From FEN-1279 sp964501535 (GTDB lineage: Bacteria > Bacteroidota > Ignavibacteria > Tepidaquicellales > Tepidaquicellaceae): a stretch of 64,000 nucleotides of DNA. Position numbers and translations under genes: made by a program. The stretch's first letter is position 1. Every line of letters starts with the position of its first letter. The stretch lies in assembly GCA_964501535.1 (NCBI GenBank), contig CAZCSV010000002.1, positions 511,075 to 575,074 on the forward strand, written 5' to 3'. The notes beneath the pieces are model-generated. The model was not told the origin of the DNA and did no database searches. It worked only from the letters and a program-made list of their open reading frames with translations. This document shows, one piece after another, positions 8,203 through 17,277 of this stretch.

Positions 8203-10068
8203 CTAACTTACATCTTTCCAATCCCCGTTTTCTTTAATCAGATTAATCAATTCCTCTACTGCAACATCTGTATTCACATTCCTTTTTACAACTTCTTTAC
8301 CTTTATATAAAGTAATTTTTCCTATACCGCTTCCCACATAACCGTAATCGGCATCCGCCATCTCTCCCGGTCCGTTTACTATGCATCCCATAATGGCAAT
8401 CTTTAATCCTTTGAGGTGATTTGTTTTCTCTCGCACTTTTGCAGTTGTTTCCTGTAAATCGAAAAGCGTCCGCCCGCAGGACGGACACGAAATGTATTCT
8501 GTTCTGGAAATTCTTTTCCTTGCCGCCTGAAGTATTCCGAAACTGACGCTTATAATTGTTTTTTTATTTATTATCGGAGAGTCAAGCCAGATGCCGCTTC
8601 CGAACCCTTCAATAAAAATTCCTCCTATATCTATCGGTGAATAATTTACAAACTTTTCTTCCGGAATATCGTAATTTTTTGATAAAACTACCGGTGCCTT
8701 TACTCCGTGTTCGTTTAATCTTGCGCAGGTATCTTTCAGTCCGGTCATCGTATCATTACTTCCTGAACTCAATACCAGAATGCTATTAATGTCATTTTTA
8801 ATCTTTTTTATGAAATTATCATCGCTGATGTCGCTTACTAATACGAATTTTGCGGAATCCGTTGAAATGGTAACGTATTCTTCCTGACATATAATTGGTA
8901 TGGCGCTTTCTTTATTGCCCAGTTCTCTCCATACAGAGATATTGTAAATTATTTTTAATGTGCCCGGAAGCTTAATGTCGGTTAAGTTATTTCCCGCATA
9001 AATATAATCCGGTGCAGTCTCACTGATGTTCCATTTGTCGAGAGTCTCACTGTAATAATATCCTACTTCTTTTAACGTATCGTAATTTATTTTTTCGAGC
9101 GAAATAATTACCGAAGGCGCATTATTACCCCCGATTTTATCTACGGTATTGGTTACTGAATCTTTTGTGATTGCCTGCCTGACCGAAAATTCTTTTTCCG
9201 GAAAATTTTCTTTTTTTAGATTTTCAATTTTTTCGACGAGAATCTTGCAAACGGGTATTTCATATTCGGGCTCCTCGGTCAGGGATACTCTTATTGTATC
9301 ACCAATCCCTTCCTCGAGTAATGTTCCGATTCCCATTGCTGACTTGATTCTGCCGTCTTCCCCTTCACCGGCTTCCGTCACTCCGAGATGTAATGGATAA
9401 TTCATTCCTTCATCGAGCATTTTTTTTACAAGCAGACGATAAGCATCTATTATAACAATTGGATTACTGGATTTCATCGATAATACAATATCGTTATAAT
9501 TTTCATCTTTGCATATTCTTACGAATTCAAGCGCCGACTCTACCATTCCTAAAGGTGTGTCTCCATACCTGTTCATTATTCTGTCAGACAGGGAACCGTG
9601 ATTTGTTCCGATTCTCATTGCCGTTCCGTATTCCTTGCAGATTTTAACGAGCGGTGTTAACCTGTCTCTTATCTTTTCGATTTCCCGCTGATACTCGGAG
9701 TCGTCATATTCGATTGTGTTAAACTTCTTTTTATCCGTGTAATTTCCGGGATTGATTCTTACCTTCTCTACAATTCTTGCCGCAATTTCTGCGGCGTTCG
9801 GTGTGAAGTGAATGTCTGCTATCAATGGCGTGTTAAAACCCGATGCACGTAATTCTTTCTTTATATTTTCGAGATTCTTTGCTTCCTTTATGCTTGGTGC
9901 TGTAATTCTGACGTAATCAGCACCCGCCTCTATTATCCTTATGCATTGATTAACGGTCGCTGCGGTGTCCATGGTGTTAGTGGTGGTCATGGATTGTATT
10001 CTTATCGGGTAATTACCGCCCACAGGTGTGCCGCCTATTTTTACTACACGTGTTTTAAATCTCTTCAT
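8203..10068 (-). CDS. ispG: 4-hydroxy-3-methylbut-2-enyl diphosphate synthase, long form
   Basis: IspG (GcpE) performs the penultimate step of the MEP isoprenoid pathway, converting MEcPP to HMBPP with a [4Fe-4S] cluster. The N-terminal TIM barrel is clear (KIGGTPVGGNYPIRIQSMT near residue 10; RIGTNHGSLSDR; LHLGVTEAGEG), and the C-terminal cluster domain has SCPSCGRTLFDLQE and MGCIVNGPGEMADADYG. At 621 aa it is the long, three-domain form with an inserted middle region (roughly 270-500), as in Bacteroidota, Chlorobiota, plants and Plasmodium, not the 370-aa proteobacterial form. It is the last gene of a long minus-strand run and lies 18 bp after the rhomboid gene. Confidence 0.97.
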   Translation of the reverse strand: MKRFKTRVVKIGGTPVGGNYPIRIQSMTTTNTMDTAATVNQCIRIIEAGADYVRITAPSIKEAKNLENIKKELRASGFNTPLIADIHFTPNAAEIAARIVEKVRINPGNYTDKKKFNTIEYDDSEYQREIEKIRDRLTPLVKICKEYGTAMRIGTNHGSLSDRIMNRYGDTPLGMVESALEFVRICKDENYNDIVLSMKSSNPIVIIDAYRLLVKKMLDEGMNYPLHLGVTEAGEGEDGRIKSAMGIGTLLEEGIGDTIRVSLTEEPEYEIPVCKILVEKIENLKKENFPEKEFSVRQAITKDSVTNTVDKIGGNNAPSVIISLEKINYDTLKEVGYYYSETLDKWNISETAPDYIYAGNNLTDIKLPGTLKIIYNISVWRELGNKESAIPIICQEEYVTISTDSAKFVLVSDISDDNFIKKIKNDINSILVLSSGSNDTMTGLKDTCARLNEHGVKAPVVLSKNYDIPEEKFVNYSPIDIGGIFIEGFGSGIWLDSPIINKKTIISVSFGILQAARKRISRTEYISCPSCGRTLFDLQETTAKVREKTNHLKGLKIAIMGCIVNGPGEMADADYGYVGSGIGKITLYKGKEVVKRNVNTDVAVEELINLIKENGDWKDVS

Positions 10069-10086
10069 TTAATTAAAGAAAATTAC

Positions 10087-11037
10087 TTAACGCAGTTTCT
10101 TGCTTTCTTCAAAAAGAATTCTTTTCTCCTCATCTGTTAAACTCTGATACCCGCTCTTACTGAGCTTATCGAGTACCGCATCTATTCTGTCCTGAATCTC
10201 CTTCTGCTTCAAATCTATTTCGCTTTTGTAATCTTTTGTCCCAATGTCCTTAAAATCTGCATCATACACTTTTTGCTTGGGTTCTGTATAACTTGGCTTA
10301 TATTGAGTGCTGTTTGTGTAATAACTGTTGCTGGTGCTTGATTTGGTATTGTCGAAAAGACTTAATCTTTTTCTGCTTGTTATTAAAAGATATATTATCC
10401 CGACAACCGCACCGCCAAGATGCGCTACGTGTGCAATTCCTGTCTCGGACTGTGATGCGACTGCAAAAATTTCGAGAGCCATGTACAATATGACCAGATA
10501 TTTTGCCTTTATCGGTATAAGAAAATATATATATATATGCCTGTTCGGAAATAAATAACCGAATGCTATAAGTATGCCGTATACGGAACCCGAAGCCCCG
10601 ACAGTCGGTCCGACAGTGCTGAAAATAGGCGCTATTAATAAATTTGCTACCGCCGCACCAAGACCGCATATCGTATAATAAATCAAAAACCTCTTTGCCC
10701 CCCAAAGGTTTTCCAGTTCCATCCCGAACATCCAGAGTGCAAACATATTAAAAAATAAGTGCGTGAAGTCACCGTGAATAAACATGTATGTTATTAACTG
10801 CCACGGTAGAAAAGGACCGCTTATTACCGACCTGACCTCAGCATCCTGAAAAACAGGCTGCAATGCAAAAAGCCTGAAGAAACCTATGCCTAAATTGGTG
10901 TCTCCGAATCTTAAGCTGTTTAGAAAAAAATGTTGCAGTAAAAATATTAATACGTTACTTATTAGTAAATATTTTATTACAGGAGGAAATATGCTGAATC
11001 CTCCCATAAATCCCGGTCTTCTGTAATTGTTGTTCAA
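10087..11037 (-). CDS. Rhomboid-family intramembrane serine protease
   Basis: Polytopic protease that cleaves within or near membrane helices. Six or more hydrophobic segments fill residues about 20-220. The catalytic dyad is visible as Ser149 in GASG and His206 in HVAHLGGAVVG; His88 and His93 in HGDFTHLFFNM are the conserved histidines of the second helix. The soluble C-terminal tail (about 225-316) ends in DEEKRILFEESKKLR, a tail seen on many Bacteroidota rhomboids. It starts one base after the nucleotidyltransferase gene, so it is in the same operon. The substrate is unknown. Confidence 0.93.
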   Translation of the reverse strand: MNNNYRRPGFMGGFSIFPPVIKYLLISNVLIFLLQHFFLNSLRFGDTNLGIGFFRLFALQPVFQDAEVRSVISGPFLPWQLITYMFIHGDFTHLFFNMFALWMFGMELENLWGAKRFLIYYTICGLGAAVANLLIAPIFSTVGPTVGASGSVYGILIAFGYLFPNRHIYIYFLIPIKAKYLVILYMALEIFAVASQSETGIAHVAHLGGAVVGIIYLLITSRKRLSLFDNTKSSTSNSYYTNSTQYKPSYTEPKQKVYDADFKDIGTKDYKSEIDLKQKEIQDRIDAVLDKLSKSGYQSLTDEEKRILFEESKKLR

Positions 11038-11038
11038 T

Positions 11039-11788
11039 TTATTCCTGATTTCCTTTCAAATTTGTGTATAAATTAAATGCATGCCTGTAATCCTCGACTG
11101 TATCGATTTCCATACACTCATAATCTGAAACATCTACGCTGTATATTCTGTTCCTTGCATTATTTCCGTCGATTATTTCCTGAAATGATGCTTCGTAAAA
11201 CTCGTTGACATTGCTTTCCTTCAGTATCTTCCTGTCCAAAATTGCGAATAATTCGCGAAGGTAATTTTTGGAAAACTTCTCTATTCCTATCGATTCACCG
11301 ATTGATTTGTTTATGTCAACTTCTTTTCCTATGTGTGTAATTTTATCTTCCTCATTGACCATAACCTTTATCTGCTCTGAATCGAGCTTGTTGGTTACGT
11401 TAACCGCGAGACAATTCTCATGGCCCGAGTTTAATAGTTTCATTATAATCCTTTTGTCGAATAAAATATCGCTGTCGAGCAACAGCATATCGCCTTTAAT
11501 GTAATCTTTTGTCATCCATAATGAATATGAGTTATTGTTATTCTCGTAATCCGGATTCGTCAGAACAATTTTATTTATACCCGGAAAATATTTATCGAGA
11601 TAATCTTTTATCATGCTTCCCTTGTAACCGAGGACAAATACCAAATCTTTTATTCCGTTTTCTAATATGTTTTCAACCGTCCTGTGGAGCAGATTCTTTC
11701 CGCCGATATCCAGTAAACATTTTGGTGTGCTGTCCGTCAGTGGTCTCAGCCGCTTTGCTATTCCCGCCGCAAGTATTACTGCCTGCAT
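11039..11788 (-). CDS. NTP transferase, CTP:polyol/choline-phosphate cytidylyltransferase-like
   Basis: Nucleotidyltransferase of 249 aa that activates a phosphorylated small molecule. The N-terminal nucleotide loop is textbook (AVILAAGIAKRLRPLTD then PKCLLDIGGK), followed by the metal-site block DMLLLDSDILFD. Its compact size and NNSYSLWMTKD stretch resemble LicC-type and inositol-1-phosphate cytidylyltransferases rather than hexose-1-phosphate enzymes. It lies 18 bp after a CDP-alcohol phosphotransferase gene. That pair would make a CDP-linked intermediate and then transfer its phospho-alcohol to an acceptor (inference). The substrate cannot be read from sequence. Confidence 0.85.
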   Translation of the reverse strand: MQAVILAAGIAKRLRPLTDSTPKCLLDIGGKNLLHRTVENILENGIKDLVFVLGYKGSMIKDYLDKYFPGINKIVLTNPDYENNNNSYSLWMTKDYIKGDMLLLDSDILFDKRIIMKLLNSGHENCLAVNVTNKLDSEQIKVMVNEEDKITHIGKEVDINKSIGESIGIEKFSKNYLRELFAILDRKILKESNVNEFYEASFQEIIDGNNARNRIYSVDVSDYECMEIDTVEDYRHAFNLYTNLKGNQE

Positions 11789-11806
11789 ATAAATTTTGTT
11801 TTTCCT

Positions 11807-12694
11807 TTATAAGTTGTTTTTTAACGCCAGCTTTTTGATTATACCTTTTTGCAATAAAAATATTATTATGAAAATTAAATTTCCCAGTGTAATCGTAAAG
11901 ATTAAATAAATATCCGGCCTGTTGATGAAACAAAAAATAATAACAAGGGTCAGATGTGTCGTTGAACCAATCCAGCTCCAGATTCTCAGCACGGTTTTGT
12001 TTTTTCGCTTGTATTCCTCAGGCGTTACGTCTAATTCGACGTGCTTTGTCGAGTTTTTCTGCAAATTGCAGTATTTCAGATATATGTTCACAAGCACCTT
12101 GTCAATTAATTTCCCTTTTATGCTTTTCAGCCTCTCTTTCTCCTCCGTGAATTCCGCTATTTCTTCGTTTACATCGTTTACCTTGTTGTATACGTACTGA
12201 AGATACATGTTCCTGTAATAATCGAAAAACATATTCTGCAATACCCTTGAGAAGCCGCCTAAAGTTGCCAGAACCCATGAATATAAAGCATCCCCCGTTA
12301 TGTGATGCAAAGCAAAACCAATTCCGAAAAATATGGACGCTCCTGTTACATAATCTATGAAGCCGTCTATTATCCTTCCCACTTTCGTCCCGTTCTTTTT
12401 CAGACGGGCAAGCTGCCCGTCCGCACAGTCGATTACATTCGAAATAAAAATTGAAATCCCTCCCGCAACTATGTACCGGTATTCTCCGAAATAAAACAAA
12501 ACTCCCGAGCCTAAACCGAAAAACATCGAGATTACAGATAGCTGGTTTGGAGTTAAGCTTGTGGAATATATTAGCTTTACGAAAAGAAATGATATTGGTC
12601 TGTATATTATCAAATCCAGAATCTCTTCGACATCAAAACTCTTTAATGAGGATTTATATTCGTTGTATAATGACATAAGAATTCTTAAAGGCAA
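11807..12694 (-). CDS. CDP-alcohol phosphotransferase family membrane enzyme
   Basis: Integral membrane enzyme of 295 aa that transfers a phospho-alcohol from a CDP-linked donor. The family signature DxxDGxxARx8GxxxDxxxD is complete, starting DCADGQLAR and ending with GRIIDGFID (about residues 87-112). Hydrophobic segments occur on both sides and at the C terminus (about 255-285). A charged stretch of about 60 residues (NDVNEEIAEFTEEKERLK and following) is an insertion compared with PgsA. It lies between ppk1 and the nucleotidyltransferase gene; the pairing recalls inositol-phosphodiester or phospholipid head-group pathways (inference). Confidence 0.9.
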   Translation of the reverse strand: MPLRILMSLYNEYKSSLKSFDVEEILDLIIYRPISFLFVKLIYSTSLTPNQLSVISMFFGLGSGVLFYFGEYRYIVAGGISIFISNVIDCADGQLARLKKNGTKVGRIIDGFIDYVTGASIFFGIGFALHHITGDALYSWVLATLGGFSRVLQNMFFDYYRNMYLQYVYNKVNDVNEEIAEFTEEKERLKSIKGKLIDKVLVNIYLKYCNLQKNSTKHVELDVTPEEYKRKNKTVLRIWSWIGSTTHLTLVIIFCFINRPDIYLIFTITLGNLIFIIIFLLQKGIIKKLALKNNL

Positions 12695-12704
12695 AAAACG
12701 TATT

Positions 12705-14825
12705 TTAATTGATGATTTTTAATTTATGTTTCTTAACTTTTTTTCTGTGTTCCTTTTTTATTTCCGTTAATGATTTTTTCTTAACTTTTGCGACAAGTAA
12801 TTCCTGTGCGTTTATGCTTTCCTCGCCCTCCGGCTTTCTGTAATATTTGCCGTCGTTTGCAAGAACTCTGCATTTCTCGTTGTCTTTTAAGTATATATTT
12901 AAAATTTCCGTTATGTCCTGCTTTATTCCTTTGTCTTCGATGGGATATAAAATCTCTACTCTCCTGTCAAAATTCCTTTCCATTATATCCGCACTTCCCG
13001 TATATATTACGGGATTTCCATTGTGATTGAAAAAATATGCACGGCTGTGCTCTAAAAATCTTCCGACGATGCTGTAAACATTTATGTTGTCGCTCAAACC
13101 CGTTATGTTCGGCTTCAACCTGCATATCCCCCTCACAATCAAATCTATTTTTACCCCCTCCGATGATGCATTGTATAATTTCATTATTGTCTTATCGTCT
13201 ACAAGCGAATTCATTTTGAATAGTATGTACCCGTTCCCGAATTCTTTGTGATATTGAACCTCTTCATCAATCATTCTGATTATGCTCTTCCTCATTGAAA
13301 AAGGAGCCACTATCAATTTCTTGTATGTCGTGAACTTTGAATATCCCGTAAGGTAATTGAACAGATTTGATGCATCCGTGCAGAAGTCCTCGTCGCATGT
13401 GAACAACCCGAAATCTGTGTATATTTTTGCTGTAATCGGATTGTAATTCCCCGTGCTTAAATGCAGATATCTCTTCATTGCTTTATCCTCTCGCCTTACA
13501 ACGAGTGCCATCTTACAGTGGGTCTTCAGACCTGCAATTCCGTAAACGACGTGCACTCCCGCATTTTCAAGTGCCCTTGCCCAGATGATGTTGTTCTCTT
13601 CGTCGAATCTTGCCTTAAGCTCTACTATCGCAGTTACCTGCTTTCCGTTCTCTGCGGCATCTATCAGTGATTTGATTATCGGTGAATCGCCGCTCGTTCT
13701 GTATAATGTCAGCTTAATCGCAAATACGTTCGGGTCTTCCGCGGCTTGGGCGATGTATTCACTCACGGAAGAAAATGAATAAAAAGGATGATGTATGAAG
13801 ACGTCCCTCTTCCTTATTTCCTTGAAGATATTTTCCTCGTCCCTGAAAGATGATGTTATTCTCGGGGCGTATCCTTCGTATTTCAGATTTCTTTTGTCTG
13901 TATCGTACAGGTGCATTAAATCACCGAGATTTAAAGGACCGTCTAACTTGTAAATTTCGTTTTTTACCAGTGATAAGTCATTTACGAGATGATTGAAAAT
14001 ATCATCGGGTATGTCATCTTCTACTTCGAACCTCACTATGATTCCGAGCCTTCTCTTCTTGACTTCTTCTGCGATTAATGTAAGTAAATCGTCTGCTTCC
14101 TCCTCTTCGAGCTCGAGGTCGGCGTTCCTGGTGATTCTGAATGCATATGATTCTTTGATTTTCATTCCGGGAAAAAGCTTGTGTGCATTGGCTTTTATTA
14201 TGTCTTCGAGAAGAACATAATTGAATCCCGAATCTTTGTTAATCTGATGAAATCTCGGAAAATTCATTGGTACCTGAAGCACCGAAATCTTCTCTTCACT
14301 GTTTTCGATGTCCGGGTCTGTCAGTTTGATTGCAAGAGCGATTGTTCTGTTGACAAGATTCGGAAAAGGATGTACGTTATCGAGTGCAATCGGTGTTAAT
14401 ACGGGGAATACTTCATTATCGAAGTAATTTTCAAGCTTCTCCTTTTCCTTTTCTTTTAGCTCATCGTATTTGAAAAAATGTATGTCGTTTTCTGCTAAAC
14501 CCGGAACCAGCTCCTCGTTGAATATTCTGTATTGCTCCTTGACTAACGGACATAGCAAATTGTAAATCTCGTCCCGCTGGTCTTTTGCAGTGTATCCGTC
14601 GGAGGAAACCTCGTTAATGCCGCTCTTGACCTGTCGTTTTAAACCCGAAACCCGAATCATGAAAAATTCATCGAGATTAGTGCTGAATATCGAAGTGAAC
14701 TTGATTCTTTCCAGCAGAGGATTTCTCTTATCCTCTGCTTCTTCGAGCACTCTTCTGTTAAACTCAATCCAGCTTAATTCACGGTTGAAGAAATATTCCG
14801 GTTTATTTTTTAACTCTTCAGACAT
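12705..14825 (-). CDS. ppk1: Polyphosphate kinase 1
   Basis: PPK1 reversibly polymerises the gamma-phosphate of ATP into polyphosphate. Length (706 aa) and four-domain layout fit: N-terminal block FFNRELSWIEFNRRVLEEA, central VLTPIALDNVHPFPN, and two phospholipase-D-like C-terminal domains with the autophosphorylated His in GLKTHCKMALVVRRE and the paired YLHLSTGNYNP, then YTGSADIMERNFDRRVE. The basic tail (EIKKEHRKKVKKHKLK) is an extension. It starts one base after the DUF192 gene ends and lies 10 bp before the CDP-alcohol phosphotransferase gene, so it shares their transcript. Confidence 0.97.
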   Translation of the reverse strand: MSEELKNKPEYFFNRELSWIEFNRRVLEEAEDKRNPLLERIKFTSIFSTNLDEFFMIRVSGLKRQVKSGINEVSSDGYTAKDQRDEIYNLLCPLVKEQYRIFNEELVPGLAENDIHFFKYDELKEKEKEKLENYFDNEVFPVLTPIALDNVHPFPNLVNRTIALAIKLTDPDIENSEEKISVLQVPMNFPRFHQINKDSGFNYVLLEDIIKANAHKLFPGMKIKESYAFRITRNADLELEEEEADDLLTLIAEEVKKRRLGIIVRFEVEDDIPDDIFNHLVNDLSLVKNEIYKLDGPLNLGDLMHLYDTDKRNLKYEGYAPRITSSFRDEENIFKEIRKRDVFIHHPFYSFSSVSEYIAQAAEDPNVFAIKLTLYRTSGDSPIIKSLIDAAENGKQVTAIVELKARFDEENNIIWARALENAGVHVVYGIAGLKTHCKMALVVRREDKAMKRYLHLSTGNYNPITAKIYTDFGLFTCDEDFCTDASNLFNYLTGYSKFTTYKKLIVAPFSMRKSIIRMIDEEVQYHKEFGNGYILFKMNSLVDDKTIMKLYNASSEGVKIDLIVRGICRLKPNITGLSDNINVYSIVGRFLEHSRAYFFNHNGNPVIYTGSADIMERNFDRRVEILYPIEDKGIKQDITEILNIYLKDNEKCRVLANDGKYYRKPEGEESINAQELLVAKVKKKSLTEIKKEHRKKVKKHKLKIIN

Positions 14826-14826
14826 C

Positions 14827-15390
14827 CTATTGTTTGGTGAAATTTATATAATCCCCTTCATTTATTCCGTATTTATCGGTGTATCCTGCATTGACTTCCA
14901 CTACATATAAAGTCGGTCCTCCCGACGGAAGACTCTTCGTCGACATCGGTGTTGTATTCTTGTGGATTTTTATTATTTTCCTGTTTACGTCAACAAAAAT
15001 AATGTCGAGAGAAATTAAAGTGTTCTTCATCCAGAAAGAATGCTCTTCGGCTATGGGAAATATAAACAGCATACCGTGGCTTTCTTCCATGGATTTCCTG
15101 TACATCAAACCCTGCATCGTCTTAGGCTCGTTATCTGCTATCTCAATATCTATTTTACTGATAACGCTCTTACCTTCCTTTTTTAGAAATTCCAGTTCGC
15201 CCTGCTTGACAAATTTCGGCTCCTGCATGTTTTTCAAAGACTCGTCGTTGCTTTTTACTGTGTATGTGCTTTCCTTTTCTTTGATGTAGTAATCGTAAAT
15301 AAAATATGCACCTATGGCGACTATTAAAACCACCAGAATGTATTTCGGATAATTTATATTGCTTTTATTCGTTCTTGCCTTTTCTGCCAT
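14827..15390 (-). CDS. Membrane-anchored DUF192 protein
   Basis: 187 aa: one N-terminal membrane segment (about 14-33, PKYILVVLIVAIGAYFIYDY) followed by a DUF192 domain (about 70-185) recognised by MYRKSMEESHGMLFIF, HSFWMKNTLISLDIIFVD and the final VVEVNAGYTDKYGINEGD. DUF192 proteins are small exported beta proteins of unknown function; they occur alone or near secretion genes. It lies between the aminotransferase gene and ppk1, one base from the latter. Confidence 0.9.
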   Translation of the reverse strand: MAEKARTNKSNINYPKYILVVLIVAIGAYFIYDYYIKEKESTYTVKSNDESLKNMQEPKFVKQGELEFLKKEGKSVISKIDIEIADNEPKTMQGLMYRKSMEESHGMLFIFPIAEEHSFWMKNTLISLDIIFVDVNRKIIKIHKNTTPMSTKSLPSGGPTLYVVEVNAGYTDKYGINEGDYINFTKQ

Positions 15391-15399
15391 GACTGATTA

Positions 15400-16464
15400 T
15401 TATTTGCCTAAAAATTCTTTAATTGAATCCATCAGATACATATTCTGCTCTCTCGTTCCCAGCGTTATTCTTGTCTCCGTTTTAAATGCCTCCTCATACA
15501 GGAATTTTATCAGAACATTTCTTTCTTTCAGGAATTTATTTAAATCCTTCCTTATTTCATTGGGCATGTCTACAAGCATAAAGTTTGCATATGATTTGTA
15601 AGCCGTAAAACCTTCCAGCTTGCTGAATTCTTTGTAAAAATATTCTTTGTCCTCCTGCATTAGTTTTGTTACCCTGTCATAATATTCTTCATCATCCATT
15701 GCAATTTCGGCAAGCTTCTCCGAAAGCCTGTTGTAACCTAAGTATCTTACTGAATAATTGATTAACTCTTCTAAATTTTTTCCTGCAAATGCAAAGCCTA
15801 TCCTGCAGCCCGCAAGAGCGTAGTATTTTGAAAAGGTTCTGCATATTACCAGGTTGGGAAATTCGTCTATGAATGGTTTTACGTATTCATTTTCTTTAGA
15901 GCCGAATCCCCAGTATGCTTCATCTATCATTACAAGTGAACCGCGGCATGCATCGAGAAACCTTTTTAAATCTTCCTTGGAAATTCTGTTCCCTGTCGGA
16001 TTGTTCGGTGATGCTATCAAAACAATTCTGGGCTTTTCCCTGTCATAAATTTTAATCATTTTCTCGACATCATATGCGAAAGTGTCAACCCCGTCCTCTT
16101 TTGTGATGTACATCGGATACTCAACATTGAATCCCCCTACTTCATAGGCAACCTTTTTATAATACCACCACGCTTCTTTTGGTATTAATATCTTCTCTTT
16201 CCGGTCGAGATAATAATGAATTATTTGTTTAAGTAAATCTTCACTTCCGTATGAAAGTATGATTTGTCTCTCGTCTATGTTAAATTCTTTTGAAATTTTA
16301 TCCGATAAAGACGATTTAACACCTCTTGCATAATCTCTTGAGTACCAGCTTAAATCTTTTGAGGTTACGTTTTTCAAATATTCAAAACATTTTGGTGATG
16401 GTCCGTATTGAGATTCGTTCCTGTCAAGCCATTGAATCTCTTTGTATTTTTTTGTGTCTGTCAT
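15400..16464 (-). CDS. PLP aminotransferase, HisC/CobD-like (fold type I)
   Basis: Class I/II PLP enzyme of 354 aa. Visible motifs: LDRNESQYGPSPK at the substrate-binding N terminus, YGSEDLL, ASPNNPTGN, the Asp-Glu-Ala-Tyr of the PLP ring (VMIDEAYWGFG), the Schiff-base Lys in FSKYYALAGCRIGFAF, and TRITLGTREQN with the carboxylate-binding Arg. These place it with histidinol-phosphate aminotransferases and related phospho-substrate decarboxylases. No other histidine genes lie nearby. Neighbours are a crotonase and membrane/polyphosphate genes, so a non-histidine role is possible. True HisC cannot be excluded. Confidence 0.85.
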   Translation of the reverse strand: MTDTKKYKEIQWLDRNESQYGPSPKCFEYLKNVTSKDLSWYSRDYARGVKSSLSDKISKEFNIDERQIILSYGSEDLLKQIIHYYLDRKEKILIPKEAWWYYKKVAYEVGGFNVEYPMYITKEDGVDTFAYDVEKMIKIYDREKPRIVLIASPNNPTGNRISKEDLKRFLDACRGSLVMIDEAYWGFGSKENEYVKPFIDEFPNLVICRTFSKYYALAGCRIGFAFAGKNLEELINYSVRYLGYNRLSEKLAEIAMDDEEYYDRVTKLMQEDKEYFYKEFSKLEGFTAYKSYANFMLVDMPNEIRKDLNKFLKERNVLIKFLYEEAFKTETRITLGTREQNMYLMDSIKEFLGK

Positions 16465-16497
16465 AACATTAATTTAATTTATATGATAATAAATGTT

Positions 16498-17268
16498 TTA
16501 TTTTTTTGTTAGAAATCTTTTTATCCCGTTTTTGCACTCGTCTGTCATGCGGGTTAAAGCGTTCATATCCACTGCATATTCGAGCGCAGATTCGAAACTC
16601 ATCGATGATATGTTCTTGAACATCTCTTTAGTTAACATTACTGAGCTCGAAGGTAATTGATTCAGACATTCGCACATTTTTCCCGTGAAATTTTCCAGCA
16701 TGTATTCTTCTACTACATAATTTACGAACCCGATGTCGTATGCCTCCGTTCCCGTAATGAATTTTGAGGTTATCAGTAAATCCTTTGCATGCGTTTCCGT
16801 AACTCTCTTCAATAAAAACACCATCACAATCGCAGGTATAAATCCGATTTTCACTTCGGTGTATCCGAACTGCGCTTTGTCCGATGATATTATAATATCA
16901 CAGGCGCTCGCTAAACCGCACCCGCCTGCAAGAGCATAACCGTTTACCATGGCAATAGTGGGCTTTCTGCAATTGTAAATTGACAATAGCATGTTTTTCA
17001 AGTTATCTGAATCCTTTTTGTTTTGAAGAATGTTGTATTCCGAAATTTTATGCAGATATTCCAGATTCATACCCGTGCAGAAATTTCCTCCCGCTCCCGT
17101 TATTATTATCGATTTTGTCTCATCATCCTTTGAAAATTTATTCATTGCATCTGTAATTTCGAAAATCATTTCCTCGTCTAACGAATTCCTCTTCTCCGGC
17201 CTGTTGAGTATCAGTTTTTTCGTCTGACCGGTCTCGATTATCAGAATATTCTTGTATTTGTTTTCCAT
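16498..17268 (-). CDS. Enoyl-CoA hydratase/isomerase family protein
   Basis: Crotonase-fold enzyme of 256 aa acting on acyl-CoA esters. The family pattern is present: KLILNRPEKRNSLDEEM at the N terminus, oxyanion-hole block GAGGNFCTGMNLEYL, MVNGYALAGGCGLASACDIIIS and TEVKIGFIPAIVMVFLLKR with the catalytic-side Glu. The last block resembles methylglutaconyl-CoA hydratase-like members, suggesting branched-chain amino acid breakdown (tentative). It begins 9 bp after the ABC ATPase gene and precedes the aminotransferase gene by 33 bp. Confidence 0.9.
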   Translation of the reverse strand: MENKYKNILIIETGQTKKLILNRPEKRNSLDEEMIFEITDAMNKFSKDDETKSIIITGAGGNFCTGMNLEYLHKISEYNILQNKKDSDNLKNMLLSIYNCRKPTIAMVNGYALAGGCGLASACDIIISSDKAQFGYTEVKIGFIPAIVMVFLLKRVTETHAKDLLITSKFITGTEAYDIGFVNYVVEEYMLENFTGKMCECLNQLPSSSVMLTKEMFKNISSMSFESALEYAVDMNALTRMTDECKNGIKRFLTKK

Positions 17269-17277
17269 TCTGCTTCC

